From Corynebacterium senegalense (GTDB lineage Bacteria; Actinomycetota; Actinomycetes; Mycobacteriales; Mycobacteriaceae): a stretch of DNA of 64,000 bases. Each line of letters opens with the position of its first letter. The first letter of the stretch is position 1. A model generated the notes under the pieces. It saw only the letters and a program-made list of their open reading frames with translations. It ran no database searches and had not been told where the DNA came from. The position numbers were made by a program, and so were the translations under genes. Positions 46,094 through 57,485 of the stretch are shown in pieces. Where the stretch lies: NCBI RefSeq assembly GCF_900411315.1, contig NZ_LS990887.1, positions 816,239 to 880,238 on the forward strand. The letters are read 5' to 3'.

Positions 46094-47185
46094 ATGGAAC
46101 ACCTCACCTCCCTCGACGTCGGGGTCGTGGGCGCGGGCATCATCGGCCTGGCCACGGCGCTGACCCTGGCCGACCGGGGCCACCGCGTCACGGTCTTCGA
46201 TCCGGCCCCCGCCTCGGGCGCCTCGCACCACGCGGGCGGGATGCTCGCCCCGACCGCCGAGGTGGTGTACAAGCAGGACCCGCTCTTCCCGCTCATGGCG
46301 CGCGCGGCCGAGTGGTACCCGGAGCTCATCTCCCTGACCAACGCGTACAGCGAGCTGCCCACCGGCCACCGCACGGAGGGCACGCTCGTGGTGGCGCGCG
46401 ACCGTGCCGACCGCACCCACCTCGACGAGCTGCGCGACTACCAGCACGCGCACGGCATGGTCGTCGAGGCGCTGAGCACCCGGAAGGCCCGGTCCCTCGA
46501 GCCGGCCCTGTCCCCGGCCCTGGCCGGGGCGGTGCGCATCGCGGGGGACCACCAGGTCCAGCCCCGCCTGTTCACCCGCGCGCTTTACGACGCCTGCGCC
46601 CGCGCCGGGGTGAGCTTCCGCGAGGAGAAGGTCGCGGACGTCGGCGCGGTCGACGCCGACCAGGTGATCATCTGCGCGGGGCTGGGCGCGCGGGAGGTCG
46701 GCGGCTGGTTCGAGGGCCCCAACCCGCTCAAGCTGCGCCCCGTCTACGGCGACGTGCTCCAGCTGGGGGTGCCGGAGCACCAGTTCCCGCTGCTCAACCA
46801 CGTGGTGCGCGGCTTCGTGGAGGACCGCCCCGTCTACCTCATCCCCCGCTCCGACCGCACCCTGACCCTCGGCGCGACCAGCCGGGAGGACGACCGACCC
46901 CTCCCCCAGGCGGGCGGGGTGCACCAGCTGCTTCGCGACGCCATCGACGTCGTCCCGGCCATCGACGAGTGCGACGTGCTGGAGTCCACCGCCGGTGCGC
47001 GCCCCGGCTCGCCCGACGACCTGCCCTACCTGGGGCGGGTGAGCGAGCGGGTCGTCGTCTCGACGGGGTATTTCCGCCACGGCATCCTGCTCACTTCGGT
47101 GGCGGCCCGGTGCGGCGCGGAGCTCGTCGAGAAGCGCCGTCCCTCAATAGACTTGGCCGCGTGCGCGCCGCTGCGCCACGCGTGA
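46094..47185 (+). CDS. thiO: Glycine oxidase ThiO
   Basis: FAD-dependent oxidase of 363 residues that makes iminoglycine (dehydroglycine) for thiazole assembly. The Rossmann motif is near the N-terminus (VGVVGAGIIGLATALTLADR), followed by SGASHHAGGMLAPTAEV, where flavin is held. The middle IAGDHQVQPRLFTRALYDAC and the substrate end YLIPRSDRTLTLGATSREDD and STGYFRHGILLTSVAARC match ThiO. The start ATG at 46094 gives the family length. thiS follows after 16 bases. Confidence 0.94.
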   Translation: MEHLTSLDVGVVGAGIIGLATALTLADRGHRVTVFDPAPASGASHHAGGMLAPTAEVVYKQDPLFPLMARAAEWYPELISLTNAYSELPTGHRTEGTLVVARDRADRTHLDELRDYQHAHGMVVEALSTRKARSLEPALSPALAGAVRIAGDHQVQPRLFTRALYDACARAGVSFREEKVADVGAVDADQVIICAGLGAREVGGWFEGPNPLKLRPVYGDVLQLGVPEHQFPLLNHVVRGFVEDRPVYLIPRSDRTLTLGATSREDDRPLPQAGGVHQLLRDAIDVVPAIDECDVLESTAGARPGSPDDLPYLGRVSERVVVSTGYFRHGILLTSVAARCGAELVEKRRPSIDLAACAPLRHA

Positions 47186-47201
47186 GAATGTGGAGGTTCC
47201 T

Positions 47202-49995
<2,794 letters not shown>

Positions 49996-50036
49996 GGGTG
50001 CGCAGTGTAGTTGCTCGGGGTTATAGAGTGGGATTT

Positions 50037-51170
50037 ATGAGTGACCTGTCGCACCTCGGCCTCCCCCGCGACGAGATGGTACGCACCGCCCGGCAGATGA
50101 ACCTCCCCGGCTTCGGCCCCGCCCAGCAGGCGGCGCTGCACCGCGCACACGTCCTGGTCATCGGCGCCGGCGGGCTGGGCTGCCCGGTGCTGCAGTCGCT
50201 GGCGGCCACCGGCGTGGGGCGAATCACGGTCATCGACGACGACACCGTCAGCCTGAGCAACATCCACCGCCAGATCCTCTTCGGGGCCGCCGACGTGGGC
50301 CGGCCCAAGGTGGAGGTCGCGGGCGAGCGGCTGCGCGAGCTCCAGCCGGGCGTCGAGCTTGAGCTCCTCGACGCCCGCTTCTCCCCCGCCAACGCCCGCG
50401 AGCTGCTCCGCGGCGTCGACGTGCTGGTGGACGGCTCCGACACCTTCGCCACCAAGTTCCTCGCCGCCGACGCCGCCGAGATCACCGGCACGCCGCTGGT
50501 CTGGGGCTCGGTGCTGCGCTACCGCGGAGACGTGGCCCTGTGGTGGTCGGGTCCCGGCGCGCCCGCCGAGTCGGCGGGCATGCGCGACCTCTACCCCACC
50601 CAGCCGAACCCCGATTCGGTGCCGGACTGCGCGACCGCCGGGGTGCTGGGGGTGACCACCTCCGTCGTCGGCGGGCTGATGGCCACCGAGGTGGTCAAGC
50701 ACCTCACCGGCGTCGGCGAGTCCCAGGTGGGCAGGCTCCGCATCTACGACGCCCTGGCGGGGAGCATCAGGGCGTTCACCGTGGCGCGCGACCCCGAGCG
50801 GACGCTGGTGACCGGCTTCGGCGAGTACGCGCCCGCGGCGTGCGCGGTGCCCGGGGGCGCTGAGGGTGGCGTCGCAAAGCTGCTCTCCCTGCCCTCGATC
50901 GACGTGCGCGAGCCCCACGAGAAGCTGCTGCGCGACCTCCCGCGGCCCGGCGTGAGCCTGCCGGTGAGCGCGTGGGAGGACGACCCGCAGCGGGCCCTCG
51001 GGGTGCTGGACAACTTCGGCGAGGGCGCCGACGTGCTCGTGTACTGCGCCTCCGGGGTGCGCTCGGCGCGCTTCGTCGAGCGCTTCGGGCCGGAGGCCGC
51101 GCGGCGCGGGGTGCGGCTTCACAGCCTGCCCGGCGGGGCGAACGAACACGGAGTAGATGTGGAAGCATGA
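50037..51170 (+). CDS. thiF: ThiF/MoeB-type adenylyltransferase with C-terminal rhodanese domain
   Basis: E1-like enzyme of 377 residues expected to adenylate the ThiS C-terminus. The nucleotide motif is VLVIGAGGLGCPVLQSLAAT; other blocks are SLSNIHRQILF, VDGSDTFATKFLAADA and PDCATAGVLGVTTSVVGGLM with the conserved Cys. A rhodanese domain at about 285-375 has the active loop YCASGVRSARF, so it may both activate and sulfurate the carrier (MoeZ-like). The metal-binding Cys pairs of E. coli-type ThiF/MoeB are not visible. It starts 41 bases from the divergent BCCT gene. Confidence 0.9.
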   Translation: MSDLSHLGLPRDEMVRTARQMNLPGFGPAQQAALHRAHVLVIGAGGLGCPVLQSLAATGVGRITVIDDDTVSLSNIHRQILFGAADVGRPKVEVAGERLRELQPGVELELLDARFSPANARELLRGVDVLVDGSDTFATKFLAADAAEITGTPLVWGSVLRYRGDVALWWSGPGAPAESAGMRDLYPTQPNPDSVPDCATAGVLGVTTSVVGGLMATEVVKHLTGVGESQVGRLRIYDALAGSIRAFTVARDPERTLVTGFGEYAPAACAVPGGAEGGVAKLLSLPSIDVREPHEKLLRDLPRPGVSLPVSAWEDDPQRALGVLDNFGEGADVLVYCASGVRSARFVERFGPEAARRGVRLHSLPGGANEHGVDVEA

Positions 51171-51844
51171 AATTCCTCGCAGTATCGACAAGCGCCCACC
51201 GCTACCAGGAAACCGGCATCCACACCGGGATGTGGCTGAGCGAATACACCCACTTCTACGACACCATCACCAAGGCCGGCCACGACGTCGACCTGGCCAG
51301 CATCGCCGGCGGCGCGGTGCCGCTCGACCCCGTCAGCCTCCAGGCCCCCTACATGCTCATGGGCGGGACGAACAAGCGCTACGAGGACGCCGACTTCATG
51401 GAGCACCTCGACACCACCCCCGCGCTCGCCGACGTCGTCCTCGACGCCTACGAGGGCATCTACCTCATCGGCGGCCACGGCGCCATGCTCGACTTCGATG
51501 ACGAGGCCCTCAAGGCGGCGCTCGCCCACTTCGCCTCCGGGGGCAAAATCGTCTCCGCCGTCTGCCACGGCCCCGCCGGGCTTCTCGACGTCCCCCTGCC
51601 CGACGGCACCCACCTGCTCGACGGGAAGAAGGTCACCGGGTTCACCTGGACCGAGGAGAAGCTCGCCCGCCGCTCCTCCGACGTCCCCTTCTCCCTGGAA
51701 GAGCGCCTCAGCGCCGAGGCCAGCGAGTTTGTCAAGGCCCGCGTGCCGATGACCAGGCACGTCGTCGTCGACGGCCGCCTCGTCACCGGCCAGAACCCCA
51801 CCAGCGCCACCGGCGTGGCCGAGGCGGTGCTCGAGCTGCTTTAG
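51167..51844 (+). CDS. DJ-1/PfpI family protein (type 1 glutamine amidotransferase-like)
   Basis: Cytosolic protein of 225 residues of the DJ-1/ThiJ/PfpI superfamily, chaperone- or glyoxalase-like. The nucleophile elbow is GGKIVSAVCHGPAGLLDVPL, with Cys-His, and the upstream Glu/His block reads YEGIYLIGGHGAMLDFDDEA. The long Hsp31-like N-terminus MKFLAVSTSAHRYQETGIHT points to the Hsp31/glyoxalase III branch. The start ATG overlaps the thiF stop (ATGA), so expression is coupled with thiF. A direct role in thiamine synthesis is not established. Confidence 0.9.
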   Translation: MKFLAVSTSAHRYQETGIHTGMWLSEYTHFYDTITKAGHDVDLASIAGGAVPLDPVSLQAPYMLMGGTNKRYEDADFMEHLDTTPALADVVLDAYEGIYLIGGHGAMLDFDDEALKAALAHFASGGKIVSAVCHGPAGLLDVPLPDGTHLLDGKKVTGFTWTEEKLARRSSDVPFSLEERLSAEASEFVKARVPMTRHVVVDGRLVTGQNPTSATGVAEAVLELL

Positions 51845-51891
51845 GTCTGCTCTGGGGCTGCACCGCGCGGGCGCGTGCTAGGCTTATCCGC

Positions 51892-52042
51892 GATGAAGGG
51901 GAGTAGCTCCTCCGCGCGGCATCCAGCCGCGAGGCAGTGGCAGGTCGACACACTGGCGTCACAGCCCGGCCTGTCAGCTCTCGCGCAGAGAGTGAACGAG
52001 ACCTTCGGCCCGCACCACGCGGCGCCGGAAGGTCTCTTTTTC
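51892..52042 (+). ncRNA. yybP-ykoY manganese riboswitch with terminator
   Basis: The leader before the CDF gene holds AAGGGGAGTAGCTCC at 51896-51910 and ACGAGACCTTCGG at 51996-52008, both hallmarks of the yybP-ykoY class, which senses Mn2+. The 3' part GAGACCTTC pairs with GAAGGTCTC at 52028-52036 followed by TTTTTCTTT, an intrinsic terminator. This suits an ON switch at high Mn2+. A -10-like TAGGCT lies at 51879. Confidence 0.85.
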
Positions 52043-52046
52043 TTTG
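52024..52046 (+). terminator. Riboswitch expression-platform terminator
   Basis: The 3' arm GAAGGTCTC and its T-run (TTTTTCTTT) close a hairpin with GAGACCTTC at 51998-52006, so transcription would stop before the CDF gene unless metal binding disturbs the stem. Confidence 0.75.
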
Positions 52047-52077
52047 CCCTCCGGCGCCCCCGAACCGGAGGAAAACA

Positions 52078-52995
52078 TTGTCCACCCGCACGCCCGCCCA
52101 AGAGCAGAAGCTGCTCGAGCGCTTCATGTGGCTGTCCATCGCCGCCTCGCTGGCCACCATCGCCCTCAAGCTGGCGGCGGCGGCGGTCACCGGCTCCGTC
52201 GGCTTTCTCTCCGACGCCATCGAGTCCGTCATCAACGTCGTCGCCGCCGTCGTCGGCCTGTGGGCGCTGAAGATCTCGGCGAAGCCGGCCGACGACAACC
52301 ACCCCTTCGGCCACGCCAAGGCCGAGTACTTCTCCGCCCAGGTCGAGGGCGCGATGATCTTCGTCGCCTCCATCGCGATCATCTACACCGCGATCGAGCG
52401 CATCCTCCACCCCCAGCCGATCGAGCAGGCGGGCATCGGCCTCCTGCTCTCCACGCTCGCCTCGGTGCTCAACCTGGCCGTCGGCGTGGCGCTGATCAAG
52501 GCCGGCAAACGCTACCGCTCCGCCACCCTCGACGCCGACGGCCACCACCTCATCACCGACGTGTGGACTACCGTGGGCGTCCTCGTCGGCGTCGCCGTCG
52601 TCGCGCTGACCGGCTGGGAGATCCTCGACCCCATCATCGCCCTGGCCGTCGGCGTGAACATCCTCTTCACCGGCTACCGGCTGCTGAAGAACTCCATCCT
52701 CGGGCTGCTCTCCCAGGCCCTGCCCGACGAGGAGCTCGAGCTTATCGACGCCTTCCTCGACCGCTTCTCCACCGACACGGGCGTGACCTTCACCAGCGTC
52801 CGCACCATCGCCTTCGGCCGCGACCGCCTCATCAACGTGGTCATGCAGGTCCCCGGCGACTGGACCGTCGAGCACTCCCACTCCTACGCCGACATGGTCG
52901 AGGAGGGCCTGGCGAAGGAGCTCGGCGGGGCGGAAACCGTCGTGCACATCGAGCCGCTGGGCGTTAAGACTGAGGTCGGGCCGATGTGGGTGTGA
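52078..52995 (+). CDS. Cation diffusion facilitator (CDF) metal efflux protein
   Basis: Membrane exporter of 305 residues, probably for Mn2+ given the riboswitch. The start is TTG at 52078 after CGGAGGAAAACA. Six membrane segments precede a cytosolic C-terminal domain (about 215-305). Metal-site residues are in TM2 GFLSDAIESVINVVAAV and TM5 LDADGHHLITDVWTT (His-x3-Asp). The C-terminal domain carries HSHSYADMVEEGLAKEL. The Zn/Fe/Mn specificity cannot be fixed from sequence, but the Mn-type riboswitch is a strong hint. Confidence 0.9.
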   Translation: MSTRTPAQEQKLLERFMWLSIAASLATIALKLAAAAVTGSVGFLSDAIESVINVVAAVVGLWALKISAKPADDNHPFGHAKAEYFSAQVEGAMIFVASIAIIYTAIERILHPQPIEQAGIGLLLSTLASVLNLAVGVALIKAGKRYRSATLDADGHHLITDVWTTVGVLVGVAVVALTGWEILDPIIALAVGVNILFTGYRLLKNSILGLLSQALPDEELELIDAFLDRFSTDTGVTFTSVRTIAFGRDRLINVVMQVPGDWTVEHSHSYADMVEEGLAKELGGAETVVHIEPLGVKTEVGPMWV

Positions 52996-53023
52996 GGGCA
53001 ACCGGCCGGGATCCAGAATGACG

Positions 53024-53056
53024 AAACCCCCTCTCCTTACCAGAGAGGGGGTTTCA
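53024..53056. terminator. Bidirectional terminator between CDF gene and tRNA
   Basis: AAACCCCCTCTC and GAGAGGGGGTTT form a 12-bp perfect stem; A- and T-runs allow use from both sides, ending the CDF transcript and the minus-strand tRNA. Confidence 0.9.
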
Positions 53057-53062
53057 ATCTAG

Positions 53063-53136
53063 TAGCGGGGGCAGGATTCGAACCTACGACCTCTGGGTTA
53101 TGAGCCCAGCGAGCTACCGAGCTGCTCCACCCCGCG
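53063..53136 (-). tRNA. Initiator tRNA-fMet (CAT)
   Basis: The minus strand folds as a tRNA: CGCGGGG acceptor, D-arm GAGCAGCTCGGTAGCTC, anticodon arm CTGGGCTCATAACCCAG with anticodon CAT, T-arm GTAGGTTCGAATCCTAC, then CCCCGCT and A. The first base pair is a C·U mismatch and the anticodon stem has three G:C pairs, both marks of initiator tRNA. The genome reads CTA rather than CCA after the discriminator, so CCA is added later. Confidence 0.95.
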
Positions 53137-53232
53137 ACGGGTGATATTTACTTCACCTGCTGCCGTTTCCCGGCAACGAGAAGTAACTATATCCACCGTC
53201 ACGCAGAAGGCCAAATCGCCTGGTCGGGGCCG

Positions 53233-56142
53233 CTACTGGGAGTTCTTGTACGCCTCCACCGCCTTGTCCAGACCGTCGAGCGCCCGGCCGTACTCCTCGA
53301 AGGAGCCGTCGCGTGCGCCCTCGAGGTTGCGCAGGGCGTCGTCGATCTGCTTCAGCGCGTCGTCCCGGTTGCCGGAGGCCGCGGGGGTGGCTGGCTGCTC
53401 GGCCGGGGTGTCTCCCCCGCCCTCGTTGGCCACCTGGATGTCCTGCGCGGCGTCCGAGTTGATGCCCACCTGGCTCAGCGCCTGCGACACCGTCGGGGCA
53501 TAGCCCACCTGGCCGCGGTAGAACACGAGCACGCGCAGCAGCTTCGGGAAGGCCGAGGCCTGGTCCTTGCGCTGCGAGTAGATCGGCTCGACGTAGAGGA
53601 TGTCCCCGCCGCCGACCGGCAGCGTGAGCAGGTTGCCGTTCTTCAGGTCGTTGGAGCCCTGCCACAGGGTGCGGTCGCGGGCCACCTGGTCCGAGGACAT
53701 GAGCGCGTCCTGGGCCTGCTTCGGGCCCTGGGTCTGGGTGTTGGTGGGCAGGACGCGCACCGTGATCTTGCCGTAGTTGTCAGGGTCGGAGGACACGGAC
53801 ATGTGGGCGGAGAGGAACTCGCGGTTGAGGCCGCGGAACGGGGTGATCAGCTGGAAGGACGGCTTCTTCGTCTCCGGGTCGGCGGCGACGACGTAGTACG
53901 GCGGCTGGTTCAGCTCCTGGCGGCCCTCCGGGGCGGTCGGGTCGTTCGGCACGGACCAGAAGGCGTCGTTGTTGAAGAACACGCCGGGGTCATCGACGTG
54001 GTAGCGGGCCAGCAGCTCTCGCTGAACCTTGAACAGGTCCTCCGGGTAACGCAGGTGCTCGCGCAGGTCGTCGGAGATCTCCGAGGCGGGGCGCACGGTG
54101 TCCGGGAAGACCTTCATCCAGGCCTGCAGGACGGGGTCGGACTCGTCGAAGGCGTAGAGGTCGACGCTGCCGTCGTAGGCGTCGACGGTCGCCTTGACCG
54201 AGTTGCGGATGTAGCCCAGGTTCTTGTTCACGAGGCGCTGGGTGGTCCCGTCGGGGTTCAGCGCGTCCTGCGTCGTGTCCGTCAGCGAGGTGCGGGTCGA
54301 GTACGGCAGGTCGGACAGGGTGGTGTAGCCGTCCACGACCCACTTCACGCGGCCGTCGACGACGGCCGGGTACGTCTTGGAGTCGGTGGTCAGCCACGGG
54401 GCGACCTTGCCCACGCGCTCGCGCGGGTCGCGGTCGTAGAGGATCTTCGACTCGGAGCCCACGCGGTCGGACAGGAGCATGTTGAGCTCCTGGTATTTCA
54501 TGGCGTAGGCAGCGCGGTTGACCCAGTTGCCCACGTTGACGCCGCCCTCACCCGAGTAGGTGTAGGTGGAGGTGTCGGTGTCGTACTCGACCGGGCCCTG
54601 GCCGTTGTCGCCGACGATGGCGTAGTCCAGGTTGTCCTCGGCGCTGGCGATCACCGGGCCGTAGTAGATGCGCGGCTCGTCGACGCGGATGCCCAGCTGC
54701 TCCGCATCGTCGCTGGCCTGTGCCTGGGCGTTGGCCTGCAGGTCGGAGACGGTGAAGATGGGCAGGCCGCCGCGGGTCGAGCCCGCGTCCTGCGCGGCCT
54801 CGTCGACCGTGTTCGCCTGCGCCGCCACGAAGCCGTTGCCGTGGGTGTAGACGGTGTGGCGGTTGATCCAGTCGCGCTGGTTCTCACGCAGCGCGTTCGG
54901 GTCCAGCTCGCGGGCCGCGACCACGAAGTCGCGCATCTCGCCGTCGACCTCGTAGCGGTCCATGGCGAGCGTCTCCGGGAAGCCGTAGAAGTTGCGCAGC
55001 TGCTGGTTCTGGGTGAACGTCGGGGAGATGATGTCCGGGTCGAGCAGGCGAATGTTGCCCAGCGTCGCGGCGTCGCCCGCGACGTCGCTGCCGGAAGCGT
55101 CGCCGCCCCAGTTCTCCTCGTAGGTCACTGTGGCGTCGGTAAGCCCGTAAGCTTGGCGCGTCGCCTCGATGTTGCGGCCGATGTACTCGTACTCCTTGGC
55201 CTGGCGGTTCGGCTTGACCGAGAACTGCTCGAGCAGCGCCGGCCACACCCCGCCGATGACGAGGGCGGAAAACAGCATGAGCACCGTCGCGAGGACGGGG
55301 ACGCGGAAGTCCTTGAACACAATCGAGGCGAAAAACGCCGCCGCGACGATCACCGCGATGACGGTGAGGATGATCTTCGCCGGCAGCATCGCGTTGATGG
55401 AGGTGTAGGACGCGCCGGTGAAGATGTCGTTCTGCTGGTAGAGCAGCCCGTAGCGCTCCAGCCAGTAGCTCACGGCCTTGACCACCATCCACAGCCCGGC
55501 GGTCACCGCCAGCTGGACGCGGGCGGCCTGGGAGACGTAGCCCCTGATGCCCGAGACGTTGCTGCCCACCCGGATCCCGCCGAGCAGGTAGTGCGCGACC
55601 AGGCCGAGCACGAATGCCGCCACGAGCAGCATGGACAGCATGCCCACGATGACGTTCAGGGCCGGCAGGGCGAAGGCGTAGAAGCCGAGGTCGCGGTTGA
55701 ACTGCGGGTCGGCGGTGCCGAAGTCCGTGCCGTTGAGCCACAGCATGAACGTGCGCCAGGTGCGCTGCCCCGCCAGGCCGGTGAAGAGGGCGACGGCGAT
55801 GGGGACCCAGATCAACAGGACCCGGACGCCGGCGTCGATGGACGCGCGCTGCGCCGGGTTACCGACGGTCTCCTTCGGCCGGCCGCGCCAGGCAAAGTAC
55901 GCCGCGAGGTAGCTCACCCCGCCGCCGATCAGCGCGAAGATGGCGAACAGGACCACCTGGGAGGCGATCACCTTCCCGAACACGCCGCGGAAATCAAGCT
56001 CCCCGAACCACAGCCAGTCCGTGTAGAAGCCTGTCAGCAGCGGCACCAGGAAGAGCAGCGCACCGACCACTCCCATCGTGACGGCAAGCGCCCTGTTCGG
56101 TTTGTTCGCGCGCGGGCGAGGCGGGGTGAGGCGGGTAGCCAA
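53233..56142 (-). CDS. UPF0182 large membrane protein
   Basis: Actinobacterial UPF0182 protein of 969 residues, function unknown. The start is TTG at 56140-56142 after AAGGAGCAGGA. About seven membrane spans lie in the first 330 residues (for example FLVPLLTGFYTDWLWFGELD and LTVIAVIVAAAFFASIVF), followed by a 600-residue external domain with NRHTVYTHGNGFVAAQANTV, YGPVIASAEDNLDYAIVGDN and PEDLFKVQRELLARYHVDDP. The last ~100 residues are Ala/Pro-rich then helical. Length agrees with the family (about 950-1000). Confidence 0.93.
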   Translation of the reverse strand: MATRLTPPRPRANKPNRALAVTMGVVGALLFLVPLLTGFYTDWLWFGELDFRGVFGKVIASQVVLFAIFALIGGGVSYLAAYFAWRGRPKETVGNPAQRASIDAGVRVLLIWVPIAVALFTGLAGQRTWRTFMLWLNGTDFGTADPQFNRDLGFYAFALPALNVIVGMLSMLLVAAFVLGLVAHYLLGGIRVGSNVSGIRGYVSQAARVQLAVTAGLWMVVKAVSYWLERYGLLYQQNDIFTGASYTSINAMLPAKIILTVIAVIVAAAFFASIVFKDFRVPVLATVLMLFSALVIGGVWPALLEQFSVKPNRQAKEYEYIGRNIEATRQAYGLTDATVTYEENWGGDASGSDVAGDAATLGNIRLLDPDIISPTFTQNQQLRNFYGFPETLAMDRYEVDGEMRDFVVAARELDPNALRENQRDWINRHTVYTHGNGFVAAQANTVDEAAQDAGSTRGGLPIFTVSDLQANAQAQASDDAEQLGIRVDEPRIYYGPVIASAEDNLDYAIVGDNGQGPVEYDTDTSTYTYSGEGGVNVGNWVNRAAYAMKYQELNMLLSDRVGSESKILYDRDPRERVGKVAPWLTTDSKTYPAVVDGRVKWVVDGYTTLSDLPYSTRTSLTDTTQDALNPDGTTQRLVNKNLGYIRNSVKATVDAYDGSVDLYAFDESDPVLQAWMKVFPDTVRPASEISDDLREHLRYPEDLFKVQRELLARYHVDDPGVFFNNDAFWSVPNDPTAPEGRQELNQPPYYVVAADPETKKPSFQLITPFRGLNREFLSAHMSVSSDPDNYGKITVRVLPTNTQTQGPKQAQDALMSSDQVARDRTLWQGSNDLKNGNLLTLPVGGGDILYVEPIYSQRKDQASAFPKLLRVLVFYRGQVGYAPTVSQALSQVGINSDAAQDIQVANEGGGDTPAEQPATPAASGNRDDALKQIDDALRNLEGARDGSFEEYGRALDGLDKAVEAYKNSQ

Positions 56143-56230
56143 TCCTGCTCCTTAGAAATAGTTTTGAGGGAACGCGTACTAGAGTCCTAGCTTAAATTGA
56201 TCAACGGCCGAGCAGCGAGAAGGGTTCCCG

Positions 56231-56785
56231 ATGCTGTCACAGCAAGCACTCAACAAAGCGATGATGGAAGCGGTGGAATTCGTCCACGCCGAGGGCTGGG
56301 ACGCCGGCCCCACCCTCTTCGCGCTCGTCCCCACCGAGCTGCTCGTGGACCAGCTCGAACCCGGCGCCGCGGACGCCCCGCTCACCCTCGTCGTCCAGGA
56401 CAACCTGCCGGAGCACATCCTGCCCGGCTCCGAGGAGCTCGCCGAGTACGTCGCCCGCCTCGCCTGGCCGCGGGAGGTGGAGGGGGTCGTGCTCGCCCAG
56501 GAGATCCTCTTCCGCGACGCCAGCGCCCCTGAGACGGACGGCCCCCGCAACGCCCGACTGTTCTCCGGGGTTCTGCGCGACCAGGGCGGCTCGGGCGGCT
56601 CGGTGGAGGAGGACCTCGAGCTGACCCTGCTCCAGCTCCGCCCGACCGAGGAGGAGCTGGAGGAGCGCGGCCCCTTCGCCCAGGACGACATCGAGCTGCG
56701 CGGCGGGCCCGGGGTCGCGCCCCACGTCATCGCCGCGCTGCGCTTCGGCCTCGAGCAGGACCCCGGGGAGTTTGAACTAGACTGA
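56231..56785 (+). CDS. PPA1309-family conserved protein
   Basis: Cytosolic protein of 184 residues of an uncharacterised actinobacterial family, always near UPF0182 as far as I recall. It begins LSQQALNKAMMEAVEFVHAE; conserved-looking blocks are GPTLFALVPTELLVDQ, LVVQDNLPEHILPGSEELAE and the end APHVIAALRFGLEQDPG. The start ATG follows GAGAAGGGTTCCCG. It is divergent from the UPF0182 gene with about 90 bases between. Function unknown. Confidence 0.85.
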   Translation: MLSQQALNKAMMEAVEFVHAEGWDAGPTLFALVPTELLVDQLEPGAADAPLTLVVQDNLPEHILPGSEELAEYVARLAWPREVEGVVLAQEILFRDASAPETDGPRNARLFSGVLRDQGGSGGSVEEDLELTLLQLRPTEEELEERGPFAQDDIELRGGPGVAPHVIAALRFGLEQDPGEFELD

Positions 56786-56828
56786 GCCCATCATTCAGCC
56801 TGCCCGCCCCCGACCCAAGGAGCCCCGA

Positions 56829-57479
56829 GTGCACCGCCACACCCCCGCCCGCCTCGCCGCCGCTGCCGTGACGGCCGCGGCGCTGGCCCTCGCCGGCTGC
56901 GCGAGCGACGAGACCACCGAGCCGGGCTCCCCGACGGGCCAGGCCACAGAGACAACCGCGACAACCGCGACGACCGAGGCGGCTGAGACCACCGAGGCAT
57001 CGACGACGACCGGGGCGGCGGAGGTGACGTCGACAAGCGCGAGCGACCGCAAGCTTGTCGACGACGTCGCGGCGCGTTTCTCCACGCTCGCGCCCGCCTC
57101 GCTCTTCGCGCAGTTCGACACGTGCAGCCCGACCGGAATGGCCGGCTCCTACGACTGCTCCGGGCCCGAGATCGGCCAGTTCCAGCTGTTCGACTCCGAC
57201 GCGAAGGCCGCCTCCACGACCCAGCTGCTCACGGAGCTGCGCAGCTCCCGCATCGTCGAGGACAACGGCACGCGCGTGGTCGGCTGGTCCACCCTCGGCA
57301 CCTCCGCGATCATTACCGTGGTGGACAACGAGAAGGGCCAGGTCATGCAGCAGCTCATCTCCTCCGACCAGGAGGACCCGCGCGAGCGGATCTACAAGCT
57401 CGGGCTGGCGGACAAGGACGCTGCGGGAGAGACCGCGACCGAGACCACCGCGGAGACGACCCCCGCGAATCCCTCCTAG
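56829..57479 (+). CDS. Hypothetical lipoprotein, Thr-rich
   Basis: Predicted lipoprotein of 216 residues. The start is GTG at 56829 after AAGGAGCCCCGA. The signal peptide ends in the lipobox LAGC, followed by a Thr/Glu-rich linker of about 45 residues. A domain of about 130 residues holds two cysteines (FDTCSPTGMAGSYDCSGPEI) and the stretch GQFQLFDSDAKAASTTQLL. A Thr-rich tail follows. I recognise no family. It converges with the PDZ protease gene with six bases between. Confidence 0.8.
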   Translation: MHRHTPARLAAAAVTAAALALAGCASDETTEPGSPTGQATETTATTATTEAAETTEASTTTGAAEVTSTSASDRKLVDDVAARFSTLAPASLFAQFDTCSPTGMAGSYDCSGPEIGQFQLFDSDAKAASTTQLLTELRSSRIVEDNGTRVVGWSTLGTSAIITVVDNEKGQVMQQLISSDQEDPRERIYKLGLADKDAAGETATETTAETTPANPS

Positions 57480-57485
57480 CGCCCG

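Noticed and set aside
53803-56190. A 795-codon plus-strand frame opposite UPF0182
   Set aside because: Reverse shadow; Val/Arg/Gly/His-rich and not resembling any family, whereas UPF0182 matches a known family over full length.
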